A stretch of 5,828 nt of DNA from Armatimonadota bacterium (GTDB taxonomy: Bacteria > Armatimonadota > Abditibacteriia > CG2-30-59-28). The stretch lies in the NCBI GenBank assembly GCA_016199605.1, contig JACQGJ010000521.1, forward strand, positions 1-5,828. The letters are read 5' to 3'. Position 1 is the first letter of the stretch, and the number at the start of each line of letters is the position of its first letter. This document shows positions 1 through 5,828 of the stretch, in pieces. The notes beneath the pieces are model-generated. The model did no database searches. It was not told the origin of the DNA and was given only the letters and a program-made list of their open reading frames with translations. The position numbers and the translations under genes are program-made.

Positions 1-20
1 AAACTATCCAGGCTTGTTGA

Positions 21-90
21 GTCAGGAGGACCCCTTCCTACACAACTCCTGAGGTCCCTGACGCACTTCCCCGGAAGCGTAAACCTTCCG
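21..90 (-). terminator. Inverted repeats after the last gene, possible terminator
   Basis: Downstream of the last stop codon lie two candidate hairpins. One pairs GTCAGG-(AG)-GACC (21-32) with GGTCCCTGAC (53-62), a ten-pair stem with a two-base bulge and a 20-base loop. The other pairs CGGAAG (72-77) with CTTCCG (85-90) around a seven-base loop. Neither is followed by a clear T run in the direction of transcription, so a standard intrinsic terminator is not shown. They may be part of a Rho-dependent or weak terminator, or only chance pairing. No gene is seen in positions 1-112. Confidence 0.25.
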
Positions 91-112
91 CGACACTCGC
101 CACCTGACTCCG

Positions 113-1210
113 TCAGCCACCCATCACCGGCAATGAAACGGTGAAAGTCGTCCCGTGTTCCAGTACGCTGTCAACCTGAATGTTCCCCTTCAGGCCCAGG
201 GCGATGTCCCGGCAGATATACAGGCCCAATCCTGTGCCCTTGCCCTGGTCTTTGGTGGAGAAGAACATGTCGAAGATATGGGGGAGGTTCTCTGAGGGGA
301 TACCCGGCCCGGTATCTCTGATGCAGACCTGCACGGTATCGTCCCGGAGTAGCGATCGAATCTCCACTTCGCCGCCGTCCGGCATCGCCTGGATCGCGTT
401 AATCATCAGGTTCATGAAAACCTGTGAGACTTGATTGGGCGTCGCCACCACATAGGGCTGAGGAACGCAGTAGTTCCTGCTCACCGTGATCTTGTTCCGC
501 ATCGCTTCACGCTCTACGAGGGACAAGACTCGCTCGATCGCGTCGTGGAGGTCCAGGGGCATGGCTTCGCCATCATCCGGTCGGGCGAAGTCGAGGATGT
601 TGCGCAGGATCTTCTGGCACCGGAGGGTGTTCTCCTCGATCAACTTCAAGTCGTGGGAAATCTGGCTGCCAGGTGACGCGCTTTCGAGAGCAAACTGCGT
701 GTATCCGAGAATCCCCGTGAGGGGGTTATTGACCTCATGAGCGATGGCTGAAGAGAGGATCCCCAAAGCGGCCCGTCTTTCCGCTTCAATCAGCGTGGCT
801 TGCAGTCGACGATTCTCTGCGTGCAGGCGTTTCCTCTCGAGCGCCTGTCTCACTTTGAGCAACAGCAACTGGTAGACATCGACGTCTGGGGTGTTCTTCT
901 CGACGTAGGTATAGGCGCCGAGCTCCATCGCTTTGGCGGCGTTCTGTAGATTCCCGTAGGCGGTCAGGATGACAATCTCGGTTGACGGGGAGTGCTGCTT
1001 GGAAAGTTGGAGAATCTCGATCCCGCTTTCGTCCCGGTCCATCTTCATATCGACGACAATCACGTCGAAGTGGTCGGCCTGCACCATCTCCCTCGCCTGC
1101 GTTTCGCTTGCGGCCTCGGCGACGTGCCAGCCTTGTCGTTCCATGACCCAGCGTACATTGTCACGTACGACCTCCTCATCGTCCACTATCATAAGCTTCG
1201 GCGTTTCCAA
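113..1210 (-). CDS. Hybrid histidine kinase with N-terminal receiver (REC-HisKA-HATPase)
   Basis: This is a 365-residue soluble protein in which a receiver domain takes the place of a sensor in front of a kinase core. The receiver (about 4-120) has acidic D10/D11 (IVDDEE), phosphoacceptor D54 (VVDMKM), T83 (LTAYG) and K105 (VEKNT). It lacks the proline usually found four residues after the phosphoacceptor. A charged coiled-coil helix (about 120-148) connects to the dimerisation helix with H158 in AIAHEVNNPL, the type seen in NtrB/ZraS-like kinases. The HATPase motifs are N271 (NLMINAIQAM), G1 DTGPGIP (299-305), F-box HIFDMFF and G2 GTGLGL (325-330), all intact. Phosphorylation of the receiver by another kinase, perhaps one of the two upstream, would be expected to control its own kinase activity; this is inference. 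The chosen start is TTG at 1210 with a good ribosome binding site. An in-frame TAA at 1229-1231 and no ATG or GTG in between rule out anything longer. The first internal ATG (codon 7) is too close to the conserved acidic residues. It is the last gene of the block. Confidence 0.93.
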   Translation of the reverse strand: METPKLMIVDDEEVVRDNVRWVMERQGWHVAEAASETQAREMVQADHFDVIVVDMKMDRDESGIEILQLSKQHSPSTEIVILTAYGNLQNAAKAMELGAYTYVEKNTPDVDVYQLLLLKVRQALERKRLHAENRRLQATLIEAERRAALGILSSAIAHEVNNPLTGILGYTQFALESASPGSQISHDLKLIEENTLRCQKILRNILDFARPDDGEAMPLDLHDAIERVLSLVEREAMRNKITVSRNYCVPQPYVVATPNQVSQVFMNLMINAIQAMPDGGEVEIRSLLRDDTVQVCIRDTGPGIPSENLPHIFDMFFSTKDQGKGTGLGLYICRDIALGLKGNIQVDSVLEHGTTFTVSLPVMGG

Positions 1211-1218
1211 AAGGTTCT

Positions 1219-1224
1219 CTCCTC
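1219..1224 (-). promoter_or_regulatory. Ribosome binding site deciding a TTG start
   Basis: GAGGAG (within AGAGGAGAG) on the minus strand lies eight bases before the TTG at 1210. No comparable site precedes the internal ATG at codon 7, so TTG is the better start for the REC-kinase gene. Confidence 0.65.
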
Positions 1225-1238
1225 TACCTTACATTACA

Positions 1239-3008
1239 TTAGATTGACACTGGCAAGATCACCAGGAAATCGGCGCCTTTCCCGGGCTGACCCAGTTCCT
1301 TGATCCTGCCACCATGAAGCTCCACGTACTTACGAACGATGGCAAGGCCCAGACCGGTGCCCGTGCCTCGGGTCGTAAAGAAGGAATCGAAAATGTGCCT
1401 TTTGTTCTCAGGCGGAATGCCTGGTCCCGTATCGGCAATGTTAACGCAAACGGCCTTCCTGTCCAGAGGGAGTTCAAAGTGGTCGAGTTGTTCAGGTGTG
1501 GCCATGGTGACGGCAAGAGTCAGCGTCCCCCCCTCGACCATGGCCTGGGTCGCATTTTCGAGGAGCTCTCCGAAGATCTGCTCGAGACGATCCGGGTCCG
1601 CGAGGATCTCCGGCAACCCCGGTGGCAATTTCTTAACGACCTTCCAGCGCCCCGCACCCTCCGCCAAAGGAACGGATAACCTCTCGAGCAAACCACTCAA
1701 GTCCACCGGAGACCGCTTGAGCTGATCGGCGCGGGAGAAGTCCTTGAACTCCTGGATGATCTGCTTCATAGTGTTCGTCGTGTGCTGGGCTCTGGAGACG
1801 GCAGAGGAGAGGCTCTCCAAATCGAGGGCAGGCTCGGCAAGCAGCTCCGGCATTCGTCGGAGGTACCCCTCCAAGCCAAAGAGAGAGTTCCCGATCTTAT
1901 GGGCGGCTGCGAAAGCGATACCGGACCAGGCCAATTCTCTCTCAGTACGGATTCTTTCCTCGTTGAGCCGGGCATTCTCCAGGGCGATTGAGGTCGGGCC
2001 AGCGAGAGCGGCGATGAACTTCAGATCATTGGCTATGAAGTCCTCTCCACTCAATTTGTCCGTTGCCACGACCACTCCGAGGATCCGTTCATTCGTCCTG
2101 AGAGGAACGGCAACGACAGATCCAATCGTGGCCGATCCGACAAGCCCCTGGACCGGGTCTCCCTTAAGGTGGTTCTGGATGACACCTTCGCCTGTCGCTG
2201 CGACCTGTCCGATTAGCCCTTCACCCAGGCCCACGCGAAGCCGCTCAAAAGGTTGAGTCTCGTTACCCACCACACGCTGCATAACCAGGCGTTCGCGTGT
2301 TCCATCCACCAGCAGGAGGAAAGCCCGTTGAGGCCGAAGCATCTCCACGACTTCCTGCAGGATCATTTCACAGATTCTTTCCACGGCCGTCTCGGTGCCG
2401 ACCGTCTGGCTCATGCGATAGAGCAGCGTCAATTCATCGTAGGTGGAGATCAACTCGGTTACGGTGTCGGTCAGCTCAAAGCTCGAGGAGGCAATCTCCT
2501 CGCTGAGGGCAGTCAGCAACCGTACCACCCTCTGCAACTCCAGAGGGCTGAGCACCTTCACCCTGTCCAACGTTTGCACCAACTCCGGGGACCGCGTCAC
2601 CCCCAGCGTCTCGATGATCGTATCGAGCCGAGAGTCCCCGTCGGGAGAATACGCGGTCATCAGGATGGGGAACACGCCCACGGCTCCGATCAAGATGTTC
2701 TCAATCCGCAGGGGACAGAGGATTTTGCCCAGGCCGAGGTAGCAGTTCTTGACCACCGGCTCACGGAAGGTCTGAAGCTCGATCATGGTCGCCCGATGGT
2801 AATCCTGGCACCCCGCAAGCCCTGCCTCTAAACCGTGGAGGAGCTCGCAGGCACTGCACTCCGGGCCGTTGTGCTGAACGATCCGTCCCTCGTGGTCGAG
2901 CAGCCAAACCGGAAGATCCAGAGCAAACGCGATGCTTTCCAGTAATCTCCCCAGATGCTGGAACACTCGACGAGTTGCGTATTGATGAGAACTGCTCAGA
3001 CTTGACAC
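1239..3008 (-). CDS. PocR-like/GAF sensor histidine kinase with atypical H-box
   Basis: This is a 589-residue soluble sensor kinase. Residues about 20-120 resemble a PocR-type sensory domain: a start like 'LPVWLLDHEG', then cysteines at 51, 54, 67, 89 and 98 in the ECSAC, GCQ, NCYLGLG and LCPL contexts, then a hydrophobic GAVGVFP strand. PocR-family domains are thought to bind small organic ligands. A helical linker (about 150-205) leads to a GAF domain (about 206-348) and a signalling helix (345-362). The phosphoacceptor is probably H370, but the motif is AHKIGNSL instead of HExxNPL: Lys replaces the acidic residue after His, and Ser replaces Pro. The HATPase domain looks complete: N485 in ELLENATQAM, G1 DTGPGIP (526-532), F-box HIFDSFF and G2 GTGLGL (550-555). 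The start is GTG; an in-frame TAG lies two codons upstream (3012-3014), so no longer start is possible. It follows the receiver gene by 29 bases. The kinase call is firm; activity and ligand are not known. Confidence 0.93.
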   Translation of the reverse strand: MSSLSSSHQYATRRVFQHLGRLLESIAFALDLPVWLLDHEGRIVQHNGPECSACELLHGLEAGLAGCQDYHRATMIELQTFREPVVKNCYLGLGKILCPLRIENILIGAVGVFPILMTAYSPDGDSRLDTIIETLGVTRSPELVQTLDRVKVLSPLELQRVVRLLTALSEEIASSSFELTDTVTELISTYDELTLLYRMSQTVGTETAVERICEMILQEVVEMLRPQRAFLLLVDGTRERLVMQRVVGNETQPFERLRVGLGEGLIGQVAATGEGVIQNHLKGDPVQGLVGSATIGSVVAVPLRTNERILGVVVATDKLSGEDFIANDLKFIAALAGPTSIALENARLNEERIRTERELAWSGIAFAAAHKIGNSLFGLEGYLRRMPELLAEPALDLESLSSAVSRAQHTTNTMKQIIQEFKDFSRADQLKRSPVDLSGLLERLSVPLAEGAGRWKVVKKLPPGLPEILADPDRLEQIFGELLENATQAMVEGGTLTLAVTMATPEQLDHFELPLDRKAVCVNIADTGPGIPPENKRHIFDSFFTTRGTGTGLGLAIVRKYVELHGGRIKELGQPGKGADFLVILPVSI

Positions 3009-3014
3009 GGTCTA

Positions 3015-3018
3015 CCTC
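3015..3018 (-). promoter_or_regulatory. Ribosome binding site of the PocR/GAF kinase gene
   Basis: GAGG on the minus strand lies six bases before the GTG at 3008. With the in-frame stop at 3012-3014 it fixes this GTG as the most upstream possible start. Confidence 0.55.
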
Positions 3019-3037
3019 GCTTGATGTTTGCGGTCAG

Positions 3038-3448
3038 CTACTTCAGGTGCTTCTGGACCCGTTCAAGCAACTCCGAGGAATTGAACGGTTTGGTCATATA
3101 GTCGTTGGCGCCGGCTTGAGCGGCCATCTCGCGGTCCTGGACTTCCCCTTTAACCGACAGCATGATGACGGGAATGTCCCGCGTCCGCGCATTGCCCTTG
3201 ATGGCGCGGCAGACCTCAATCCCCTCCGTGGGATGCCGGTGAGGCAACTCGTCTTCTCGGTGAGGCGAGATGATATCCAAGATGATCAACTCCGGCTGGA
3301 CGCTCTCCGCCAGCTCAATCGCCTGCTCACCGGTCTCTGCCGTGACGACGTCCAGACCAGATCTCTCCAGCACCAATCTTACCCCGTGACGGACGTGAGG
3401 CTCGTCATCAAAAACCAGGATACGTCTGCCCTGCAGGTTGTCTTCCAT
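3038..3448 (-). CDS. Stand-alone receiver-domain response regulator
   Basis: This is a 136-residue protein consisting of one receiver (CheY-like) domain with no output domain. It is expected to accept phosphate from a histidine kinase and act by protein-protein contact or as a relay step. The acidic pair D14/D15 (FDDE), phosphoacceptor D58 (IILDII), the Ser at the usual Thr/Ser position (S98, MLSVK) and K120 followed by Pro-Phe (TKPF) are all present, so it should be phosphorylatable. Its oddity is the loop after D58. The usual short DxxMPxxxG stretch starts as DIISP, but the glycine is at 76, giving roughly ten extra residues rich in His, Arg and Glu. The ATG start overlaps the TAA stop of the upstream kinase gene by one base and has a strong ribosome binding site inside that gene's last codons, so the two are probably translationally coupled. 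Cognate pairing with the upstream kinase is inferred from this arrangement. Confidence 0.96.
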   Translation of the reverse strand: MEDNLQGRRILVFDDEPHVRHGVRLVLERSGLDVVTAETGEQAIELAESVQPELIILDIISPHREDELPHRHPTEGIEVCRAIKGNARTRDIPVIMLSVKGEVQDREMAAQAGANDYMTKPFNSSELLERVQKHLK

Positions 3449-5828
3449 TAGACTCTCTCCTTCTCCATGTCGCCTTCGCCCACCGGAGTTTCCGCCAGGG
3501 GCAAGGCAAAAGAGAACCGACTTCCCTTGCCGACCTGGCTCTCAAAAACGATCTTGCTGCCGTGGAGCTCAGCGATGTGTTTGACAATGGTCAATCCAAG
3601 TCCTGTCCCGACGACGCTGCCGGGAATCGATCCATCTCCCTGCCAGTACCGCTCGAGAATATGCTTCTGGGCCTCCGACTGAATGCCCCGGCCCGTATCC
3701 CGAACAGTGATAACGACGTGGCTCGGCGATCCCGAGGACCTTTCCCGACGCTCAAGAGAGAGGTCCACTTGACCTCCCGGATAGGAAAACTTCAAGGCGT
3801 TGTCCACGAGGTTAGTGATCGCTTGCTTAATCAGGTCTTCATCGGCCAGAACTAAGGGAAGTCTCTCCGGCGCTACTACTTTCAGGGAGATACCTCGCTT
3901 TTCCGCCTGGGACCGGAACAGGGAGACTACCTGCCCCGCAATTTTGACGAGGTTAGCCGGCGTCTTGTTGGCGCTCAGCTTCCCGGCCTCGATCTTTGAG
4001 GTCATCATGACCTTGTCGACGAGGCGGGTGTACCGCTCGGCTTCTTCTTTGATGATCCCCAGCAGCTCTGCCTGCTCCTGCGCCGGACGGTCTCCTTCCT
4101 GCAGAATCTCCGTAAAGAGGAGAATCGAGGTCAAGGGGGTCTTCAATTCGTGCGCCAGCGTGCTCATCAACTGGTTCTTGAGCTGGTCTTCCTCGCGCAG
4201 TTGCTCCATCAGCATCATGTTATGGATGGTCCGGGCCGACTGTTCCGCCAGCGTCCGGAGGAACCAATCATCCTCGGCAGTAAACGGAACTGCCTCCGTT
4301 GGCCGACGGACTCGCATAATCCCGATCGTCTCCTCGTCAATCTTCATTGGGGCTCCCAGGAAGTGACAAACGATCCCTGAAGGGTGGCCGTTGCCGGCCC
4401 AGGCGTGCTCGTCGGAAGCCGATTTGTCCGTTCTCGAACCACTCATCGAACGGTTCCCGGGGACAAGGGAGAAATCGGTCTGGTCCTGTGCGGCGCTGAG
4501 TCTCAGGGGCTGCCCTTCCTGTGCGATCCATCCCGCAAGCCCGGATCCCGACTCAATGTAGGTCTGCCACGCGCAGTCCTGCGGCAGTCCGCGGGTGGCC
4601 CGCAGAATCCACCGGGGCCTTGCCTCGCCGTGGCTCTCGGCGTCTTCCTGAGCTTTGAGGAAAATCGAACACTCCTCGGCTCTGAGGTGACGAGACGCCG
4701 CCTCCACCAATCGATCGAGGTGCTCGTCGACGCTGATGTTGGCCCGCCCCAGCCCCGCGAGGTTACACAAAGCTGACATGCGTTCGGCAAGCACCTTTGA
4801 ACGCTGAGTCTCTTCTTGCGCTTGCCGGAAAAGTCGGGCGTTTTCGTAGGCGATGGCTGCATGGTTCGCCAGGGCGGCCAAGGTTTCGAGGTCTTCGTCC
4901 GAAAAGGCTTTCGGCTCCGTCGACTCAAGCAGGAGCACTCCTAAGACCCTATCTTCGATTTTCATCGGGGCAGCCAGAACCGCTCGACTCGTGGGGCTGA
5001 GAGGTCCCGGAAAGCTCTGTGACTGTGGGTCGGAGGTGAGAGAGGCGTCGCCCAAACACAGCGGCTCACCCATCCTGGCAACGTGGTCAAGGACGCTTTC
5101 CATTGACGCAAGGGATTCCGTGGACTCGCCGGGGCCAGGCCCTACGGTTGCTGTGATCCGACACCCCTCGTCTTCGAGCAGCGCGATGCAGCCTGCGATG
5201 GGGAACGGTTCCGCTGTCGCTTCCGTTTCGATGGGTCTCACGAGGTCCACGGCCTTGGCCAGGATCAACTCCAGCAGGGCCTGGAGATCACACGGTGAGC
5301 AGATCGCATTCTCGATCTCCTCGAAGGCTCTGAGCGTCCGGATACGATGTTGCAGTTCAGTCTTCATTTCTTCGACTCCATACAGACCTGAAAACGGATC
5401 GCGATGGGATCTTCGGTGCATCCGGTCAAGACGATTCACAAGGGCTCTCGCCATTCCGCCCTGGACCGTTTCAGTCAGGCGAAGGACCTGCTCCTCCCCC
5501 GGAAACCGAGAGCGCCTCGGTCTCTCCGGCTTATCTGCGGGGGGAAAATTCGCCAGATATAGCAGACCGACCGTGGCTTCGTTCCACGTCAGCGGAGTGA
5601 TGAGAAAGGAGAGCGCTGACAGGCTGTCCATCACAGGTGACCCGAGGGCTGGATCCACCGAACCTTCCTTGCACTCCACAACAAGGGGTTGTTGCCGCTC
5701 GATCACGCTCCGCTCGATACAGTCTTCGCGGAGGAGGTAAGCGCCCTGCAGATTGAAGCAGTTCTCGCACCCCTCGGCGGCAACGACGCGCAGTCCCGTC
5801 TCGGAGGTCGCCAGCCGCTGTCTTGATG
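3448..5828 (-). CDS. Multi-GAF sensor histidine kinase (5' end beyond window)
   Basis: This is a cytoplasmic-type sensor kinase expected to autophosphorylate on histidine and pass the phosphate to a receiver. The frame stays open to the right edge. A GTG at 5706 could be read as a start, but 40 in-frame codons precede it and continue the same GAF fold, so the true start lies outside; 792 residues are visible. Numbering from that GTG, the domains are: end of GAF1 (to about 95); GAF2 (about 138-292); signalling helix (290-315); GAF3 (about 325-500); HisKA with H519 in LAHELKTPL; and HATPase with N-box N636 (NLVDNALKF), G1 DTGRGI (670-675) and G2 GTGLGL (700-705). The catalytic motifs all look intact, so an active kinase is expected. 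GAF1 contains four cysteines. GAF3 carries a Ser/Gly-rich insertion (about 405-446). No membrane segment is visible. Its stop overlaps the next start (TAATG), which makes the following receiver its obvious partner. The ligand is unknown. Confidence 0.93.
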   Translation of the reverse strand, partial: SRQRLATSETGLRVVAAEGCENCFNLQGAYLLREDCIERSVIERQQPLVVECKEGSVDPALGSPVMDSLSALSFLITPLTWNEATVGLLYLANFPPADKPERPRRSRFPGEEQVLRLTETVQGGMARALVNRLDRMHRRSHRDPFSGLYGVEEMKTELQHRIRTLRAFEEIENAICSPCDLQALLELILAKAVDLVRPIETEATAEPFPIAGCIALLEDEGCRITATVGPGPGESTESLASMESVLDHVARMGEPLCLGDASLTSDPQSQSFPGPLSPTSRAVLAAPMKIEDRVLGVLLLESTEPKAFSDEDLETLAALANHAAIAYENARLFRQAQEETQRSKVLAERMSALCNLAGLGRANISVDEHLDRLVEAASRHLRAEECSIFLKAQEDAESHGEARPRWILRATRGLPQDCAWQTYIESGSGLAGWIAQEGQPLRLSAAQDQTDFSLVPGNRSMSGSRTDKSASDEHAWAGNGHPSGIVCHFLGAPMKIDEETIGIMRVRRPTEAVPFTAEDDWFLRTLAEQSARTIHNMMLMEQLREEDQLKNQLMSTLAHELKTPLTSILLFTEILQEGDRPAQEQAELLGIIKEEAERYTRLVDKVMMTSKIEAGKLSANKTPANLVKIAGQVVSLFRSQAEKRGISLKVVAPERLPLVLADEDLIKQAITNLVDNALKFSYPGGQVDLSLERRERSSGSPSHVVITVRDTGRGIQSEAQKHILERYWQGDGSIPGSVVGTGLGLTIVKHIAELHGSKIVFESQVGKGSRFSFALPLAETPVGEGDMEKERV
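3457..3462 (-). promoter_or_regulatory. Ribosome binding site of the receiver gene
   Basis: AAGGAG on the minus strand lies eight bases before the ATG at 3448. It sits within the last codons of the upstream kinase gene (the Glu-Lys-Glu-Arg end), and the stop and start overlap as TAATG. This supports translational coupling between kinase and receiver. Confidence 0.75.

Larger units (their letters stand above)
113..5828 (-). other. Predicted four-gene signalling operon
   Basis: All four genes face the same way. The first two overlap by one base, and the next two gaps are 29 and 28 bases. No promoter or terminator is visible between them. Co-transcription is therefore likely, with the promoter upstream of the right edge. 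The unit encodes three kinase cores and two receivers and no recognisable output domain within the window. Confidence 0.75.

Noticed and set aside
72..90. Confident intrinsic terminator
   Set aside because: The stem is only six pairs and is followed by a G-rich stretch, not a T run, in the direction of transcription.
1231..1240. ACATT-ACATT direct repeat as a regulatory operator
   Set aside because: It is only five bases repeated twice within a 28-base gap of a likely operon; it is reported only for its start-stop pattern.
1744..2831. Plus-strand reading frames of 170 and 192 codons antisense to the PocR/GAF kinase
   Set aside because: Low-complexity Ser/Arg/Pro or His/Gln/Arg composition, no domain, and complete overlap with a well-supported gene.
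3448..5706. GTG at 5706 as the true start of the large kinase
   Set aside because: The frame remains open for 40 more codons to the window edge and that extension continues the GAF1 sequence, so the start lies outside the window.
4853..5740. Long plus-strand reading frame of 295 codons antisense to the large kinase
   Set aside because: It lies wholly opposite a gene with clear GAF domains. Its translation is rich in Ser and Arg without any recognisable motif, as expected from the reverse strand of GC-rich coding sequence.
5531..5770. Minus-strand 79-codon frame near the right edge
   Set aside because: It is in a different frame from the kinase, is Arg/Pro-rich, has no motif, and fully overlaps the GAF1 coding sequence.

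Overview
The window is a dense, single-direction block of bacterial signal-transduction genes. All four genes lie on the minus strand, so transcription runs from the right edge (position 5828) to the left. In order of transcription they are: a large multi-GAF sensor histidine kinase that enters already open from beyond the right edge (3448-5828, partial); a stand-alone receiver protein (3038-3448); a PocR-like/GAF sensor histidine kinase (1239-3008); and a histidine kinase with an N-terminal receiver domain (113-1210). Only the last 112 bases at the left edge are non-coding, and they contain several short inverted repeats but no convincing terminator.

The genes are spaced like one operon. The first stop and second start share one base (TAATG), and the other two gaps are 29 and 28 bases, each with a purine-rich ribosome binding site. 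Start codons vary (ATG, GTG, TTG). No promoter is seen, so it is probably upstream of the right edge.

Between them the proteins carry three kinase cores (HisKA-type dimerisation helices plus HATPase) and two receiver domains. Their sensory parts are at least three GAF domains and a PocR-like domain in front of a further GAF. No DNA-binding, c-di-GMP, methyl-accepting or other output domain is visible. No membrane segment is seen in the visible protein sequence, so the visible sensing appears cytoplasmic. The likely picture is a kinase-receiver network or phosphorelay integrating small-molecule or redox signals, with its output encoded outside the window. The most unusual details are the atypical H-box of the PocR/GAF kinase, a ten-residue His-rich insertion next to the phosphorylation site of the stand-alone receiver, and cysteine clusters in two of the sensory domains.

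The base composition looks moderately GC-rich by eye. The dense GAF/PAS-type kinases without membrane segments suggest a free-living environmental bacterium, for example of the NC10, Nitrospirota or deltaproteobacterial type. That is a weak inference: no taxonomic marker is present.
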